NCBI RefSeq assembly: GCF_030693625.1
Contig: NZ_JAUYAF010000053.1
Span: 1 to 55,735 of the forward strand
Direction: 5' to 3'
From: Phenylobacterium sp.
GTDB taxonomy: Bacteria; Pseudomonadota; Alphaproteobacteria; Caulobacterales; Caulobacteraceae
Length of the DNA stretch: 55,735 nt
Under the pieces are notes generated by a model. The model was not told the origin of the DNA. It worked only from the letters and a program-made list of their open reading frames with translations, and made no database searches. Position 1 is the stretch's first letter. Each line of letters begins with the position of its first letter. A program made the position numbers and the translations under genes. This document shows, piece after piece, positions 19,020 through 28,768 of this stretch.

Positions 19020-19029
19020 GAAAGTTCGC

Positions 19030-19434
19030 ATGATCGGCCTCGTGATCGTAACGCACGGGCGCTTGGCCGAGGAATTCGTCTTCGCCATGGAGCATGTGGT
19101 GGGCCCGCAGACCGCGGTCGCCGCCATCTGCATTGGGCCGGAGGACGACATGGAAAAGCGTCGCCAGGACATCCTGGCGGCCTGCGCAAGCGTGGACGCC
19201 GGGGATGGGGTCATCCTGCTCACCGACATGTTCGGCGGCACGCCCTCCAACCTGGCCATCTCCGTCATGGAGCAGACCAAGGCCGAGGTGATCGCGGGCC
19301 TGAACCTGCCGATGCTGATCAAGCTGGCCAGCGTACGCACCAAGCTGTCGCTTCAGGAGTGTGTGGCCCACGCCCAGGAGGCCGGCCGCAAGTACATCTC
19401 CGTCGCCTCCTACGTGCTGGCCGGCGAGAAATGA
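19030..19434 (+). CDS. PTS system mannose-type EIIA component
   Basis: Phosphoryl-acceptor protein of 134 residues. The active-site His is His9 in IVTHGRLAEEF, and the family segment ILLTDMFGGTPSNLA is clear. No sugar permease (EIIC/EIID) is nearby, so it probably acts in regulation together with hprK and HPr rather than transport. The start at 19030 is supported by GAGAAAG upstream. Its stop overlaps the HPr start in an ATGA. Confidence 0.92.
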   Translation: MIGLVIVTHGRLAEEFVFAMEHVVGPQTAVAAICIGPEDDMEKRRQDILAACASVDAGDGVILLTDMFGGTPSNLAISVMEQTKAEVIAGLNLPMLIKLASVRTKLSLQECVAHAQEAGRKYISVASYVLAGEK

Positions 19435-19703
19435 CGACGAGCCGCTCGGTCGAGATCGTCAACAAGCGGGGCCTGCACGCGCGGGCCTCGGCCAAGTTCG
19501 TCAAGATGGCCTCGACCTTCGACGCCGAGGTGACGGTCTCCAAGGACGGCTCCACGGTGGACGCCCGCTCCATCATGGGCCTCATGATGCTCGCCGCCGG
19601 CCCCGGCTGCTGCATCGAGATCCAGGCCGAGGGCGCCGAGGCTGGACCGGCTCTCGAAGCCCTGGCCAAACTCGTCGCCAACCGGTTCGACGAGGACGAG
19701 TAG
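19431..19703 (+). CDS. ptsH: HPr family phosphocarrier protein
   Basis: 90 residues. His16 in NKRGLHARASAKF is the residue phosphorylated by EI, and Ser47 in DARSIMGLMML is the HprK target. Both sites are intact, so dual regulation is expected. The start codon overlaps the EIIA stop by four bases. EI (ptsP) is not in the window. The inverted-repeat cassette begins 32 bases after the stop. Confidence 0.93.
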   Translation: MTTSRSVEIVNKRGLHARASAKFVKMASTFDAEVTVSKDGSTVDARSIMGLMMLAAGPGCCIEIQAEGAEAGPALEALAKLVANRFDEDE

Positions 19704-19734
19704 GTCTCGAAGCCTGGCGTTCTGGCGAAGCCAG

Positions 19735-19774
19735 AAGAAGAATGTCCACGAACCACACGAACCACACGAACGGG
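19735..19774 (+). repeat. Left terminal inverted repeat of GxxExxY cassette
   Basis: Reads inward as AAGAAGAATGTCCACGAACC followed by two more CACACGAAC-type units and CGGG. It has its own ATG (19742) reading inward on the plus strand, but the resulting frame is not a credible protein. It matches the reverse complement of 20144-20184 except for one base. Confidence 0.8.
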
Positions 19775-19775
19775 T

Positions 19776-20177
19776 TCAGAGGGCGAGGCGCTCAATGCGG
19801 GCCTTTGGCATGGCGCCGAAGTTCACGAGCAGACCTAGGCGCATTCCGGACGCCTTCAGGTAGTTCAGGACCTGCGCCCGATGCTCGGGCGCGAATTCGC
19901 GCAGGGCTTTGATCTCAACGATGATGGTGTTGAAGCAGACGAAGTCCGGGACATAGGTCTGCCTCAGCGCCTGGCCCTTGTAGGTCAGGCTCAACGGCCG
20001 CGAAGCGGCGAAGGGTATTCCACGGGCTTCGAACTCGATACTCAGCGCCTCCTGGTACACGGCTTCAAGGAAACCGGCGCCAAGCTCTCGATTGACCTCG
20101 AAGATCGCGCCTTGGATCCGAAACACCTCATCCGGATAGAGCACCCGTTCGTGTGGTTCGTGTGGTTCGTGGACCAT
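19776..20177 (-). CDS. GxxExxY protein (PD-(D/E)XK nuclease superfamily)
   Basis: 133 residues. The name-giving motif is GFLEAVY (Gly35, Glu38, Tyr41), preceded by GAIFEVNRELGAG. A PD-(D/E)XK-like centre follows: VPDFV (Asp78) and VEIKAL (Glu88-Lys90), then APEHRAQVLNYLKASG. The family is widespread, often in repeats, and its function is unproven. Residues 3-10 (HEPHEPHE) are encoded by the flanking repeat. It is the only gene in the cassette and reads toward ptsH. A later start is possible, as the repeat-encoded tail is unlikely to be functional. Confidence 0.85.
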   Translation of the reverse strand: MVHEPHEPHERVLYPDEVFRIQGAIFEVNRELGAGFLEAVYQEALSIEFEARGIPFAASRPLSLTYKGQALRQTYVPDFVCFNTIIVEIKALREFAPEHRAQVLNYLKASGMRLGLLVNFGAMPKARIERLAL

Positions 20178-20184
20178 TCTTCTT
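20144..20184 (-). repeat. Right terminal inverted repeat of GxxExxY cassette
   Basis: Plus strand CCCGTTCGTGTGGTTCGTGT and on to CATTCTTCTT. On the minus strand it contains the start codon of the GxxExxY gene (20177). The repeat units are translated as HEPHEPHE at the protein N terminus, so repeat and gene are physically merged. Confidence 0.8.
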
Positions 20185-20229
20185 AGCGCGCAGCTTCACC
20201 CGAATGGCCAAGCTAGCTCGCGTTCAGTC

Positions 20230-20991
20230 CTACGTCTTCAGCTTGTAGCCGGTCTTGAAGATCCAGGTGATGGCGGCCAGGCAGAGCAGCATGAAGCCGA
20301 AGGTGGCCGCCAGGCTGACGCCGACGCTGACGTCGGACTTGTCGTAGAAGGCCCAGCGGAAGCCGGAGACCAGGTAGCCCACCGGGTTGAAGAGGGTGAT
20401 CTTCTGCCAGATCGGCGGCAGCATGCTGATCGAATAGAAGCTGCCGCCCAGGAAGGTCAGCGGCGTGACGATCATCATCGGCACGATCTGCATCTTCTCC
20501 CAGCCGTCGGCCCAGATGCCGATGACGAAGCCGAACAGGCAGAAGGTCACCGCCGTGAGCGCCAGGAAGGCGATCATCACGAAGGGGTGGGCGATGGTGA
20601 AGGGCACGAAGAGCCGCGCCGTGGCCAGGATGATGAGACCCAGGATCACCGACTTGGTGGCCGCGGCCCCCACATAGCCGATGACGATCTCCACCGGGGA
20701 GATCGGCGCCGACAGCACCTCGTAGATCGTGCCCGACCACTTGGGCATGTAGATGCCGAAGGAGGCGTTGGAGATGCTCTCGGTGAGGATCGCCAGCATG
20801 ATCAGGCCCGGCACGATGAAGGCGCCGTAGCTGATGCCGTCGATCTGCGTCATCCGCGAGCCGATCGCCGAGCCGAAGACGATGAAATAGAGAGAGGTGG
20901 TGATCACCGGCGAGGCGATGGACTGCAGCACCGTGCGCCAGGTGCGGGCCAGCTCGAAGTGATAGATGGCGCGGATCGCATGCAGGTTCAT
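20230..20991 (-). CDS. ABC-2 type transporter permease
   Basis: 253 residues with six hydrophobic helices, typical of ABC-2 exporters. Landmarks are [23 protein letters not shown] in the first span region, [21 protein letters not shown] in the cytoplasmic loop and the late [15 protein letters not shown]. It is coupled to the ATPase gene by a four-base overlap, forming a complete exporter. The substrate is unknown. Confidence 0.92.
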   Translation of the reverse strand: MNLHAIRAIYHFELARTWRTVLQSIASPVITTSLYFIVFGSAIGSRMTQIDGISYGAFIVPGLIMLAILTESISNASFGIYMPKWSGTIYEVLSAPISPVEIVIGYVGAAATKSVILGLIILATARLFVPFTIAHPFVMIAFLALTAVTFCLFGFVIGIWADGWEKMQIVPMMIVTPLTFLGGSFYSISMLPPIWQKITLFNPVGYLVSGFRWAFYDKSDVSVGVSLAATFGFMLLCLAAITWIFKTGYKLKT

Positions 20992-21914
20992 CGCGGGGTC
21001 CTCACCAGGCTGACGAAGATTTCCTCAAGCGAGCTCTGGCTGGTCTGGAGGTCCTTGAAGTCGATGCCGTGCTTGGCCAGCCGGCGCAGGAGCTCGGCGA
21101 TGCCGGTCTCCTGGCTCTGGGTGTCGAAGGTGTAGACCAGCTCGGCCCCGTCGGCCGACAGCTCCAGCGGTTCGTCCGCCAGCTCCTTGGGCAGGGCGGT
21201 GAGCGGTTCCTGCAGGTGCAGGGTCAGTTGCTTCTTGCCGAGCTTGCGCATGAGGACGTCCTTGTCCTCCACCAGGATCAGCTGGCCTGCGCTGATCACC
21301 CCGATCCGGTCGGCCATCTCCTCGGCCTCCTCGATATAGTGGGTGGTGAGGATGATGGTGACGCCGCTGTCGCGCAGGCCCCGGACCATCTGCCACATGT
21401 CGCGGCGCAGCTCGACATCGACCCCCGCTGACGGCTCGTCGAGGAACAGGATCTGCGGCTCGTGGCTCAGCGCCTTGGCGATCATCACGCGGCGCTTCAT
21501 GCCCCCCGACAGGGCCATGATCTTCTCAGCCTTCTTGTCCCACAGGGAGAGCTGGCGAAGGATCTTCTCGATATAGGCGGGATTGGGCGGCTTGCCGAAC
21601 AGGCCGCGGCTGAACTTCACCGTGTCCCAGACGCTTTCGAAGGCGTCGGTGGAAAGCTCCTGCGGCACCAGACCGATCTTGCCACGGGCGGCGCGGTAGT
21701 CGGCGACGATGTCATGGCCATCGGCCAGAACCTGGCCCGAGCCCGGATTGACGATGCCGCAGATGATGCTGATCAGCGTCGTCTTGCCGGCGCCGTTGGG
21801 GCCCAGCAGGGCGAAGATCTCGCCCTTGCGGATATCCAGGTCGATCGACTTCAGGGCCTGGAAGCCCCCGGCATAGGTCTTGGAGAGACCTCTCACGGAT
21901 ATGATCGGCTGCAC
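20988..21914 (-). CDS. ABC transporter ATP-binding protein
   Basis: 308 residues. Walker [11 protein letters not shown]-loop LVPQE, signature LSGGMKRR, Walker [14 protein letters not shown]-loop [10 protein letters not shown]. The C-terminal domain after about residue 215 is as in the ABC-2 exporters. It is the upstream gene of the pair with the permease at 20230. It is paralogous to the orphan ATPase at 3506-4456, which lacks a permease and might share this one. Confidence 0.93.
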   Translation of the reverse strand: MQPIISVRGLSKTYAGGFQALKSIDLDIRKGEIFALLGPNGAGKTTLISIICGIVNPGSGQVLADGHDIVADYRAARGKIGLVPQELSTDAFESVWDTVKFSRGLFGKPPNPAYIEKILRQLSLWDKKAEKIMALSGGMKRRVMIAKALSHEPQILFLDEPSAGVDVELRRDMWQMVRGLRDSGVTIILTTHYIEEAEEMADRIGVISAGQLILVEDKDVLMRKLGKKQLTLHLQEPLTALPKELADEPLELSADGAELVYTFDTQSQETGIAELLRRLAKHGIDFKDLQTSQSSLEEIFVSLVRTPR

Positions 21915-22025
21915 GCGGGCTCCGGGGTCATCGGGGGTCCCGCAGATATGCGCGGGTGGGGGGTCAAGCTAGTCCGCAGGACGAATAAGGGGCGCCCAGG
22001 CCGACATCGGCCAAGCTTTAATCGC

Positions 22026-22412
22026 TCAGGCGCCGGTTTCTGTCAGCAGCCGCGAAAGGGCCCTGGGCGCCATGGCGACATAGCTCTGGCGCACCCAGCC
22101 CTTCAGGGTGTCGAGCTCCGCCAGGATGTCATCTTCAGGACCAAAGTGCGAGATGGCCCATCTGTTCTCCCGGTACCAGGGTGAACCTTGCCGCATGAAC
22201 GGGAGGTCCTGGACCATCTCGTAGGAGATCGGCAGCTTGACGGTGAGCGTCAGGGCGTCTGACGCTTGCGCCTTGTCGCCGAAGACGGCGAAGCCCTTGC
22301 CCCGCACCCGCAGGTAGCGGGTCTCGCCCCAGCCGGGCGCCAGGTCTGTCTCCGGCAGGCTCAGGGCGTAGGCGGTGAGTGCGGCTTCGGCCTGTTGGTG
22401 CGGCGTGGGCAT
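22026..22412 (-). CDS. MmcQ/YjbR family protein
   Basis: 128 residues of the YjbR/DUF419 fold (CyaY-like DNA-binding fold). Landmarks are the N-terminal ALSLPETDLAPGWGETRYLRV, the middle KGFAVFGDK, and the late ENRWAISHFGPED. The cellular role is not established. It stands alone between the ABC exporter and bioB. Confidence 0.85.
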   Translation of the reverse strand: MPTPHQQAEAALTAYALSLPETDLAPGWGETRYLRVRGKGFAVFGDKAQASDALTLTVKLPISYEMVQDLPFMRQGSPWYRENRWAISHFGPEDDILAELDTLKGWVRQSYVAMAPRALSRLLTETGA

Positions 22413-22450
22413 GGCCTGAAACTACCACCGCCCACGCCTTTGCGAAGCGT

Positions 22451-23443
22451 CTAGGCGCCGACGCCCATGGTCATGGGGCGCAGGCCCAGGTCGGCCATCA
22501 GGGCCGCGTCGGTGTCCTTGTCCGGGTTGGCGGTGGTCAGCAGGCGCCCGCCGATGAACATGGAGTTGGCGCCGGCCAGGAAGCACAGGGCCTGCAGTTC
22601 GCGGCTCATATGCTCGCGGCCGGCCGACAGGCGCACCACGGTCTTGGGGCAGAGGATGCGGGCCACGGCGATCATGCGGACGAACTCGATGCCGTCCACC
22701 GGCGTGGAGTCCCCCAGCGGCGTGCCCGGAATGGGCATCAGGTCGTTGATGGGCAGCGAGTCGGGATGGGCCGGCAGGGTGGCGAGCGTATGCAGCAGGC
22801 CCGCGCGATCGCGGCGGGTCTCGCCCATGCCGACGATGCCGCCGCAGCAGGTGCTCATCCCCACCGAGCGCACGGCCTCCAGGGTGTCGAGGCGGTCCTG
22901 GTAGGTGCGGGTGGTGACCACCTTGTCGTAGTAGTCGGGGCCGGTATCGAGGTTGTGGTTGTAGTAGTCGAGGCCGGCGTCCTTCAGGGACTGGGCCTGG
23001 TCTCGGGTCAGCATGCCGAGCGTCGCGCAGGTCTCCAGGCCCAGCGCCTTCACGCCGGCGATCATCTCGGCCACCTTGGGCACATCGCGGTCCTTCAGGT
23101 CGCGCCAGGCCGCGCCCATGCAGAAGCGCTGCGCCCCGCCGGCCTTGGCCTCGGCAGCCGCGGCGATCACGGTGTCGGCGTCCAGCAGCTTGGATGCGGT
23201 GGTCGCGGTCTTGAAGTGCTGGGACTGGCTGCAATAGCCGCAGTTCTCGGGACAGCCGCCGGTCTTCACCGACAGCAGCTGGGAGAGCTGGACCTCGGTG
23301 GGGTCAAACCACATGCGGTGGACTTGCGCCGCGCGGAACACCAGGTCCATGAACGGCAGCTCGAACAGCGCTTCCACCTCCTCCAGGGACCAATCGTGCC
23401 GCGGTTGCGTTTCATCAAGGACGGCGTGGAAGGGGGCGTTCAT
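22451..23443 (-). CDS. bioB: Biotin synthase
   Basis: Radical SAM enzyme inserting sulfur into dethiobiotin to give biotin. 330 residues. The radical SAM cluster cysteines are in [15 protein letters not shown]. Later segments [25 protein letters not shown] and [19 protein letters not shown] are standard for BioB. A GAGGAG ribosome binding site precedes the start at 23443. Other bio genes are not in the window. It diverges from the CYTH-CHAD gene. Confidence 0.96.
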   Translation of the reverse strand: MNAPFHAVLDETQPRHDWSLEEVEALFELPFMDLVFRAAQVHRMWFDPTEVQLSQLLSVKTGGCPENCGYCSQSQHFKTATTASKLLDADTVIAAAAEAKAGGAQRFCMGAAWRDLKDRDVPKVAEMIAGVKALGLETCATLGMLTRDQAQSLKDAGLDYYNHNLDTGPDYYDKVVTTRTYQDRLDTLEAVRSVGMSTCCGGIVGMGETRRDRAGLLHTLATLPAHPDSLPINDLMPIPGTPLGDSTPVDGIEFVRMIAVARILCPKTVVRLSAGREHMSRELQALCFLAGANSMFIGGRLLTTANPDKDTDAALMADLGLRPMTMGVGA

Positions 23444-23499
23444 GGTGCACTCCTCGTATGGGCGCCCATTCTGAATCGGGCGGCAGGAGCATCTAGCGC

Positions 23500-24942
23500 A
23501 TGGGCGCCGACGAGATCGAGTTGAAGTTCCTCTGCGAGCCGCAGGATGTGACGGCCCTGCTGGCCGCCGCCCCGCCAGGGCTGGAGGAAACCAAGCAGTT
23601 CACGGCCGTCTATTTCGACACGCCGGACGGCCACCTGCAGGCCGCCCACGTCTCGTTGCGTCTGCGGGAGAGCAACGGCAAACGCGTCCAGACCCTGAAG
23701 CGTGGCGACGGTTTCGCCCGCGAGGAGCACGAGGCCAAGGTCTCCGGCGACGCCCTGAACCTGACCATGCCGGCGGTGAAGGCGGCCCTCAAGCCCGCCC
23801 AGCGCAAGGCCCTGGAGCCGGTCTTCACCGTTCGCGTCACTCGCCAGCAGCGGACCTTCACCTATGCGGGGGCGCAGATCGAGTTGGCCCTCGACCAGGG
23901 GGACATCACCACGGGCGACAAGCGCAGCACCCTGTGCGAGCTGGAGCTTGAGTTGAAGTCGGGCGACCCGGCGGCGCTCTTCGCCCTGGCGCGCCAACTT
24001 TCGGTGACCGCGCCGCTCTATCTTTCCTTCGACGGCAAGGCCTCGCAGGGCCAGGCCCTTCGCGCCGGGACGGAGCGCGAACCCCGACGGCACGACAAGG
24101 CGCCCCTGCGCCGGGGCGGGACGGCGGGCGAGGCCTTCCAGACCATCGCCCGCAACGCCCTGGTCCAGATCGCCGCCAACGGCCTGGTGCTGCGCGAGGC
24201 CGAGAGCCAGGACGCCCTGCACCAGCTCCGCGTCGCCGTGCGCCGGCTGCGCAGCGCCATGAGCACCTTCAAGGCCGTGGTTGACGATCCGCGGCTGGCC
24301 GACCTGAAGGCCGAACTGAAATGGCTGTCGGGCGCCTGCGACGAGGCCCGCGACCTGGACGTCTTCGCCCAGGACAATCTGGAGATCGCCGGCGACCGGA
24401 CCCCGCTGGCCCCCAAGATCGCCGCCGCCCGCGCCCAGGCCCATGCCAAGACGGCCGCCGCCGTCGCCTCCAAACGCTTCCGCGACCTGGTGCTGGAGAC
24501 CACCGCCTGGGTGGAGACCGGCGCCTGGCGGAGCGGGGATCGCGCTGGCCGCTCGGCCCGGGACTTCGCCGCCAAGGCTCTGGACCGCCGCTGGAAGAAG
24601 CTGCTGAAACTGGGTCACGACCTGCGGGCCCTGGACGACGCGGGCCGCCACACCGCCCGGATCGCGGCCAAGAAGCTGCGCTACGCCGCCGAGGCCTTCG
24701 CCCCCCTGTTCACGGCGCAGCCCGGCCGCCGGTACATCAAGAAGCTGAAGGCGTTGCAGGACACCCTGGGCGACCTCAATGACGCCGCCGTGGCCAAGAC
24801 CCTGGTGGCCAGGCTGGCCACCGATGACTCCGACGCCGCGCGCGACCTGATCTCGGCGCGCGACGCCAAGCGGCCAAAGGCCCTGAAGGCGGCGGCCAGA
24901 CAGATGAAGGCCCTGACCGAGGCCAAGCCGTTCTGGCGGTGA
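23500..24942 (+). CDS. CYTH and CHAD domain-containing protein
   Basis: 480 residues. The N-terminal CYTH domain (1 to about 200) opens with EIELKF, the ExExK phosphate-binding signature, and has repeated basic and acidic strands lining a triphosphate tunnel. The C-terminal CHAD domain (about 215-480) is helical and rich in conserved His/Arg/Lys ([49 protein letters not shown]). The combination resembles inorganic triphosphatases (YgiF) and polyphosphate-binding proteins. Its end lies eight bases before the ahcY operator. Confidence 0.9.
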   Translation: MGADEIELKFLCEPQDVTALLAAAPPGLEETKQFTAVYFDTPDGHLQAAHVSLRLRESNGKRVQTLKRGDGFAREEHEAKVSGDALNLTMPAVKAALKPAQRKALEPVFTVRVTRQQRTFTYAGAQIELALDQGDITTGDKRSTLCELELELKSGDPAALFALARQLSVTAPLYLSFDGKASQGQALRAGTEREPRRHDKAPLRRGGTAGEAFQTIARNALVQIAANGLVLREAESQDALHQLRVAVRRLRSAMSTFKAVVDDPRLADLKAELKWLSGACDEARDLDVFAQDNLEIAGDRTPLAPKIAAARAQAHAKTAAAVASKRFRDLVLETTAWVETGAWRSGDRAGRSARDFAAKALDRRWKKLLKLGHDLRALDDAGRHTARIAAKKLRYAAEAFAPLFTAQPGRRYIKKLKALQDTLGDLNDAAVAKTLVARLATDDSDAARDLISARDAKRPKALKAAARQMKALTEAKPFWR

Positions 24943-24949
24943 CCGCGAC

Positions 24950-24969
24950 ATATAAAGATATCTTTATAT
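24950..24969. promoter_or_regulatory. SahR-type palindromic operator before ahcY
   Basis: ATATAAAGATATCTTTATAT is a perfect 20-base palindrome, an AT-rich block in very GC-rich DNA. It resembles the sites of SahR, the ArsR-family repressor that responds to S-adenosylhomocysteine and controls ahcY and methionine-cycle genes in proteobacteria. It lies immediately upstream of the presumed ahcY promoter. The match to SahR is from memory of the motif, not from a search. Confidence 0.65.
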
Positions 24970-24974
24970 CACAG

Positions 24975-25003
24975 TTGCAGGCTTGCCCGTGCGCGGCTAT
25001 AGA
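24975..25003 (+). promoter_or_regulatory. Predicted ahcY promoter
   Basis: A -35-like TTGCAG (24975-24980) and a -10-like GCTATAGA (24996-25003) are separated by 15 bases. The pattern fits the Caulobacter housekeeping promoter (TTG..., GCTA...). The palindrome ends five bases upstream, where a bound repressor could block polymerase. Confidence 0.45.
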
Positions 25004-25038
25004 GCCCGCAATTGCATTCGCGCCGACAGGAAGCCCTG

Positions 25039-26430
<1,392 letters not shown>

Positions 26431-26441
26431 GTTCCAGCCTT

Positions 26442-26510
26442 CGTCATCCCCGGCGCCGGCGATTCTCCAGTCCGCCGAGCCCCCCAAGCGCCGGGGATGA
26501 CGTTTTGTTT
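26442..26510 (+). terminator. Intrinsic terminator after ahcY
   Basis: Arms CGTCATCCCCGGCGC (26442-26456) and GCGCCGGGGATGACG (26488-26502) form a 15-bp stem, with an inner CGGCG/CGCCG hairpin, followed by TTTTGTTT. The GTCATCCCCGGC arm also resembles a common alphaproteobacterial intergenic repeat, so it may be a repeat reused as a terminator. Confidence 0.8.
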
Positions 26511-26553
26511 GTTGAGCTAGCGCCGCCCTGTGGGCTCGGCTAACAAGCCTGCC

Positions 26554-27399
26554 ATGCCGCTAGCGCTCGTCATCTCCAGTCATGTCGCCGCCAGCCGTGT
26601 CGGCGGGACCGCCCAGGCCCAGGCCCTGGCGCCCTTCCGCATCGACACCATGGTGGTGCCCACCGTCCTCTATGGCCGCCACCCCGGCTGGGGCGCCCCC
26701 GGCGGGGCCTCGGTTCCGGTGGAAGCCATCGAAGGCATGCTGGACGGCATCGAGGCCAACGGCCTGTTCGCCCAGACCGACCTGGTGCTCACCGGCTATT
26801 TCGCCTCCGCCGCCCAGGTTCGCGCCGCCGCCCGCGCCATCGACGCCGTGCGGGCCGCCCCGCGCGAGACCGGCGTCCGCAAACCCATCATCATCGTTGA
26901 TCCCACCATCGGCGACGCCGGCAAGGGCCTCTATGTCGCCGCCGACGTGGCCGACGCGGTGATCGGCGAGCTGGTCCCCCGCGCCGACATCGTCGCCCCC
27001 AACGCCTGGGAGCTGCAGCGCATGACCGGGGCCGAGACCCGCGATCCGACCCAGGCCCTGCACGCCGCCCGCCTGCTGGGCCGCCCGGTGATGGTGTCGT
27101 CGGTGCAGCGCGGCGGCGAGATCGGGGTGATCTATGCCGACAAGAAGGAAGCCTGGCTGGCCGCCCATCCCCGCGCCGACAGCGCTCCAAAGGGCACCGG
27201 CGACCTGCTGTCGGCCCTGTTCGGCGCGGCCCTCATCGATGGGCTGACCACCTCCTACGCCCTGGCCCGCGCCGTCGGCGGGGTGGCCGAGACCATCAGC
27301 GCCGCCCAGATCTGGAACGCCGCCGAACTGCCCGTCGTGGCCATGGCCCAGAGACTGAAGGCCGCGTCGCCGACGGTGCGCATGGAGCGGCTGATCTGA
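26554..27399 (+). CDS. pdxY: Pyridoxal kinase PdxY
   Basis: Ribokinase-fold enzyme that phosphorylates pyridoxal in the vitamin B6 salvage pathway. 281 residues. LALVISSHVAASRVGG is the substrate-side start, PTVLYGRHPGWG the pyridoxal-binding loop and PKGTGDLLSALFG the conserved GTGD catalytic motif. The start at 26554 is preferred over an upstream in-frame GTG/ATG. Its stop overlaps or abuts the serine hydrolase frame. Confidence 0.9.
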   Translation: MPLALVISSHVAASRVGGTAQAQALAPFRIDTMVVPTVLYGRHPGWGAPGGASVPVEAIEGMLDGIEANGLFAQTDLVLTGYFASAAQVRAAARAIDAVRAAPRETGVRKPIIIVDPTIGDAGKGLYVAADVADAVIGELVPRADIVAPNAWELQRMTGAETRDPTQALHAARLLGRPVMVSSVQRGGEIGVIYADKKEAWLAAHPRADSAPKGTGDLLSALFGAALIDGLTTSYALARAVGGVAETISAAQIWNAAELPVVAMAQRLKAASPTVRMERLI

Positions 27400-28520
27400 C
27401 CGAGATCTTCGGAACCTGCGCCCCCGTCTTCTACGCGGTCCGGGAGGCCTTCGAGGCCAACTTCGCCAGGGGCGAGGAGTTGGGCGCGCGGTTCTCCCTG
27501 GTCCGCAAGGGCGAGGTTCTGGTCGACCTCTGGGCCGGGTTCGCCGACCGTCAGCGCACGCAGCCCTTCAGCGACACGACGCTCACCAGCATCTTCTCCA
27601 GCACCAAGGCCATCGCCGCCCTGCTGATCGCCCGGCTGGTGGACGCCGGTAAGCTGGACTACGGCCAGACCGTCGCCAGTGTCTGGCCCGAGTTCGCCGC
27701 GAACGGCAAGGCCGCTATCACCGTCGAGCAGGCCATGAGCCATCAGGCGGGGCTTTCGGGGTTCCCAGATCCCATGGAGCCGTCCCTGTGGTTCGACTGG
27801 AACGCCATCTGCGCCAAGCTGGCGGCCATGGCGCCCCTGTGGCCGCCCGGAACCGCCAGCGGCTATCACCCGGTGACCTTCGGCTATATCGCCGGGGAGA
27901 TCTTCCGCCGGGTGGACGGCCGGACCATGGGAACCGCCCTGCGCGAGGACCTCGCCGTCCCCTTCCGACTGGACCTGTGGATCGGCCTGCCGGACGCTGA
28001 GCACGGCCGCGCCGCCGACATGCAGCGCCCCAAGGGCCCGGCGAAGTTCGGGGAGATCAACGAGGCCACTCGGGCGGCCTTCCTCACCCCCTGGTCCTCC
28101 GCCGGCGGGCGCGGTCAGGCCGAGTGGCGGCGCACGGAGATCCCCTCGGCCAACGGCCACGCCACGGCCCTGGCGCTCGCCCGCCTGTTCGGGGCCCTGG
28201 CCGATGACGGCTGGCTGGACGGGGAGGTCATCCTGTCGCCGGCCTTGATCGCCGAGGCGTCCCGCGAGCGTATCGGTGGCCAGGATCTGGTCCTGCCCTT
28301 CGAGATGAGCTGGGGGGCGGGCTTCATGCGCAACGCCCCGGTGAAGGTCTGGGGGCCCGGGGAGCAGACCTTCGGCCACTCCGGCTGGGGCGGTTCCTGC
28401 GTGTTCGCCGACCCGCAGACGGGGCTGGCCGGGGCCTATGTGATGAACCGCCAATCCACCGACCTGATCGGCGACCGCCGCCCCAAGGCGCTGATCGAGG
28501 CGGCCTACGGGTCCTTATAA
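27396..28520 (+). CDS. Serine hydrolase, class C beta-lactamase/EstB-like
   Basis: Homology-like N-terminal sequence (FYAVREAFEANFARGEELGAR) begins before the first ordinary start codon, TTG at 27480. In the same frame there is no ATG/GTG/TTG further upstream, but a CTG at 27396 overlaps the pdxY stop (CTGA) and has GGAG eight bases before it. From CTG the protein is 374 residues. Catalytic SSTK gives the SxxK motif, GYHPVTFGY the YxN-like region and GHSGWGG the KTG-like motif. It is probably an esterase or transpeptidase-like hydrolase. Confidence 0.8.
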   Translation: MTEIFGTCAPVFYAVREAFEANFARGEELGARFSLVRKGEVLVDLWAGFADRQRTQPFSDTTLTSIFSSTKAIAALLIARLVDAGKLDYGQTVASVWPEFAANGKAAITVEQAMSHQAGLSGFPDPMEPSLWFDWNAICAKLAAMAPLWPPGTASGYHPVTFGYIAGEIFRRVDGRTMGTALREDLAVPFRLDLWIGLPDAEHGRAADMQRPKGPAKFGEINEATRAAFLTPWSSAGGRGQAEWRRTEIPSANGHATALALARLFGALADDGWLDGEVILSPALIAEASRERIGGQDLVLPFEMSWGAGFMRNAPVKVWGPGEQTFGHSGWGGSCVFADPQTGLAGAYVMNRQSTDLIGDRRPKALIEAAYGSL

Positions 28521-28583
28521 CGCCGCTCGCCCGGGCGCAGGCCCGGGGCCCAGTTTCACCTCCGACCCTGGGTGAGGATTCCC

Positions 28584-28676
28584 ATGTTCGTGTGGTTCGT
28601 GGACAACCGGATGGGCCTCGACGCCGTGAGGGCTTCAAGACTTGGAACCACGAACCACACGAACCACACGAACGGG
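28584..28676. repeat. Gene-less inverted-repeat copy related to the GxxExxY cassette
   Basis: The left arm (28587-28604) reads TTCGTGTGGTTCGTGGAC. The right arm (28648-28676) is the inverted form with three CACGAACCA-type units and CGGG. About 43 bases separate them, with no gene. Here CCC/CGGG ends face outward, the opposite of the 19.7-kb cassette. It would fold into a long hairpin. It lies between the serine hydrolase and rarD. Confidence 0.65.
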
Positions 28677-28768
28677 CGGGCAACTACGAGCGCCCGGCAT
28701 GCATTGGGTCCCGGCCTTGACGGCTTCGCGCCGCCGCTTCGCGGTCGCCGGGAGGCGCGGTGGAGCGG

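Larger units (their letters stand above)
19735..20184. mobile_element. 450-bp inverted-repeat cassette carrying a GxxExxY gene
   Basis: Left arm 19735-19774 and right arm 20144-20184 are inverted copies, about 40 bases each, identical apart from one extra C in the right arm. Each arm is built from TTCGTGTGG units (three per arm in the right-arm orientation), with CCCGTTCG at the inner end and GAAGAAT at the outer end. One gene fills the space between them. A related gene-less pair of arms lies at 28584-28676. No clear target duplication is visible. The layout suggests a small mobile or mobilisable repeat family; transposition itself is inference. Confidence 0.6.

Noticed and set aside
19725..20195. 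Target-site duplication around the GxxExxY cassette
   Set aside because: Bases just outside the arms do not match beyond two positions, so no duplication is claimed.
24970..25038. SAM or SAH riboswitch in the ahcY leader
   Set aside because: The leader after the predicted start site is too short (about 30 bases) to hold a riboswitch; the palindromic operator explains regulation better.
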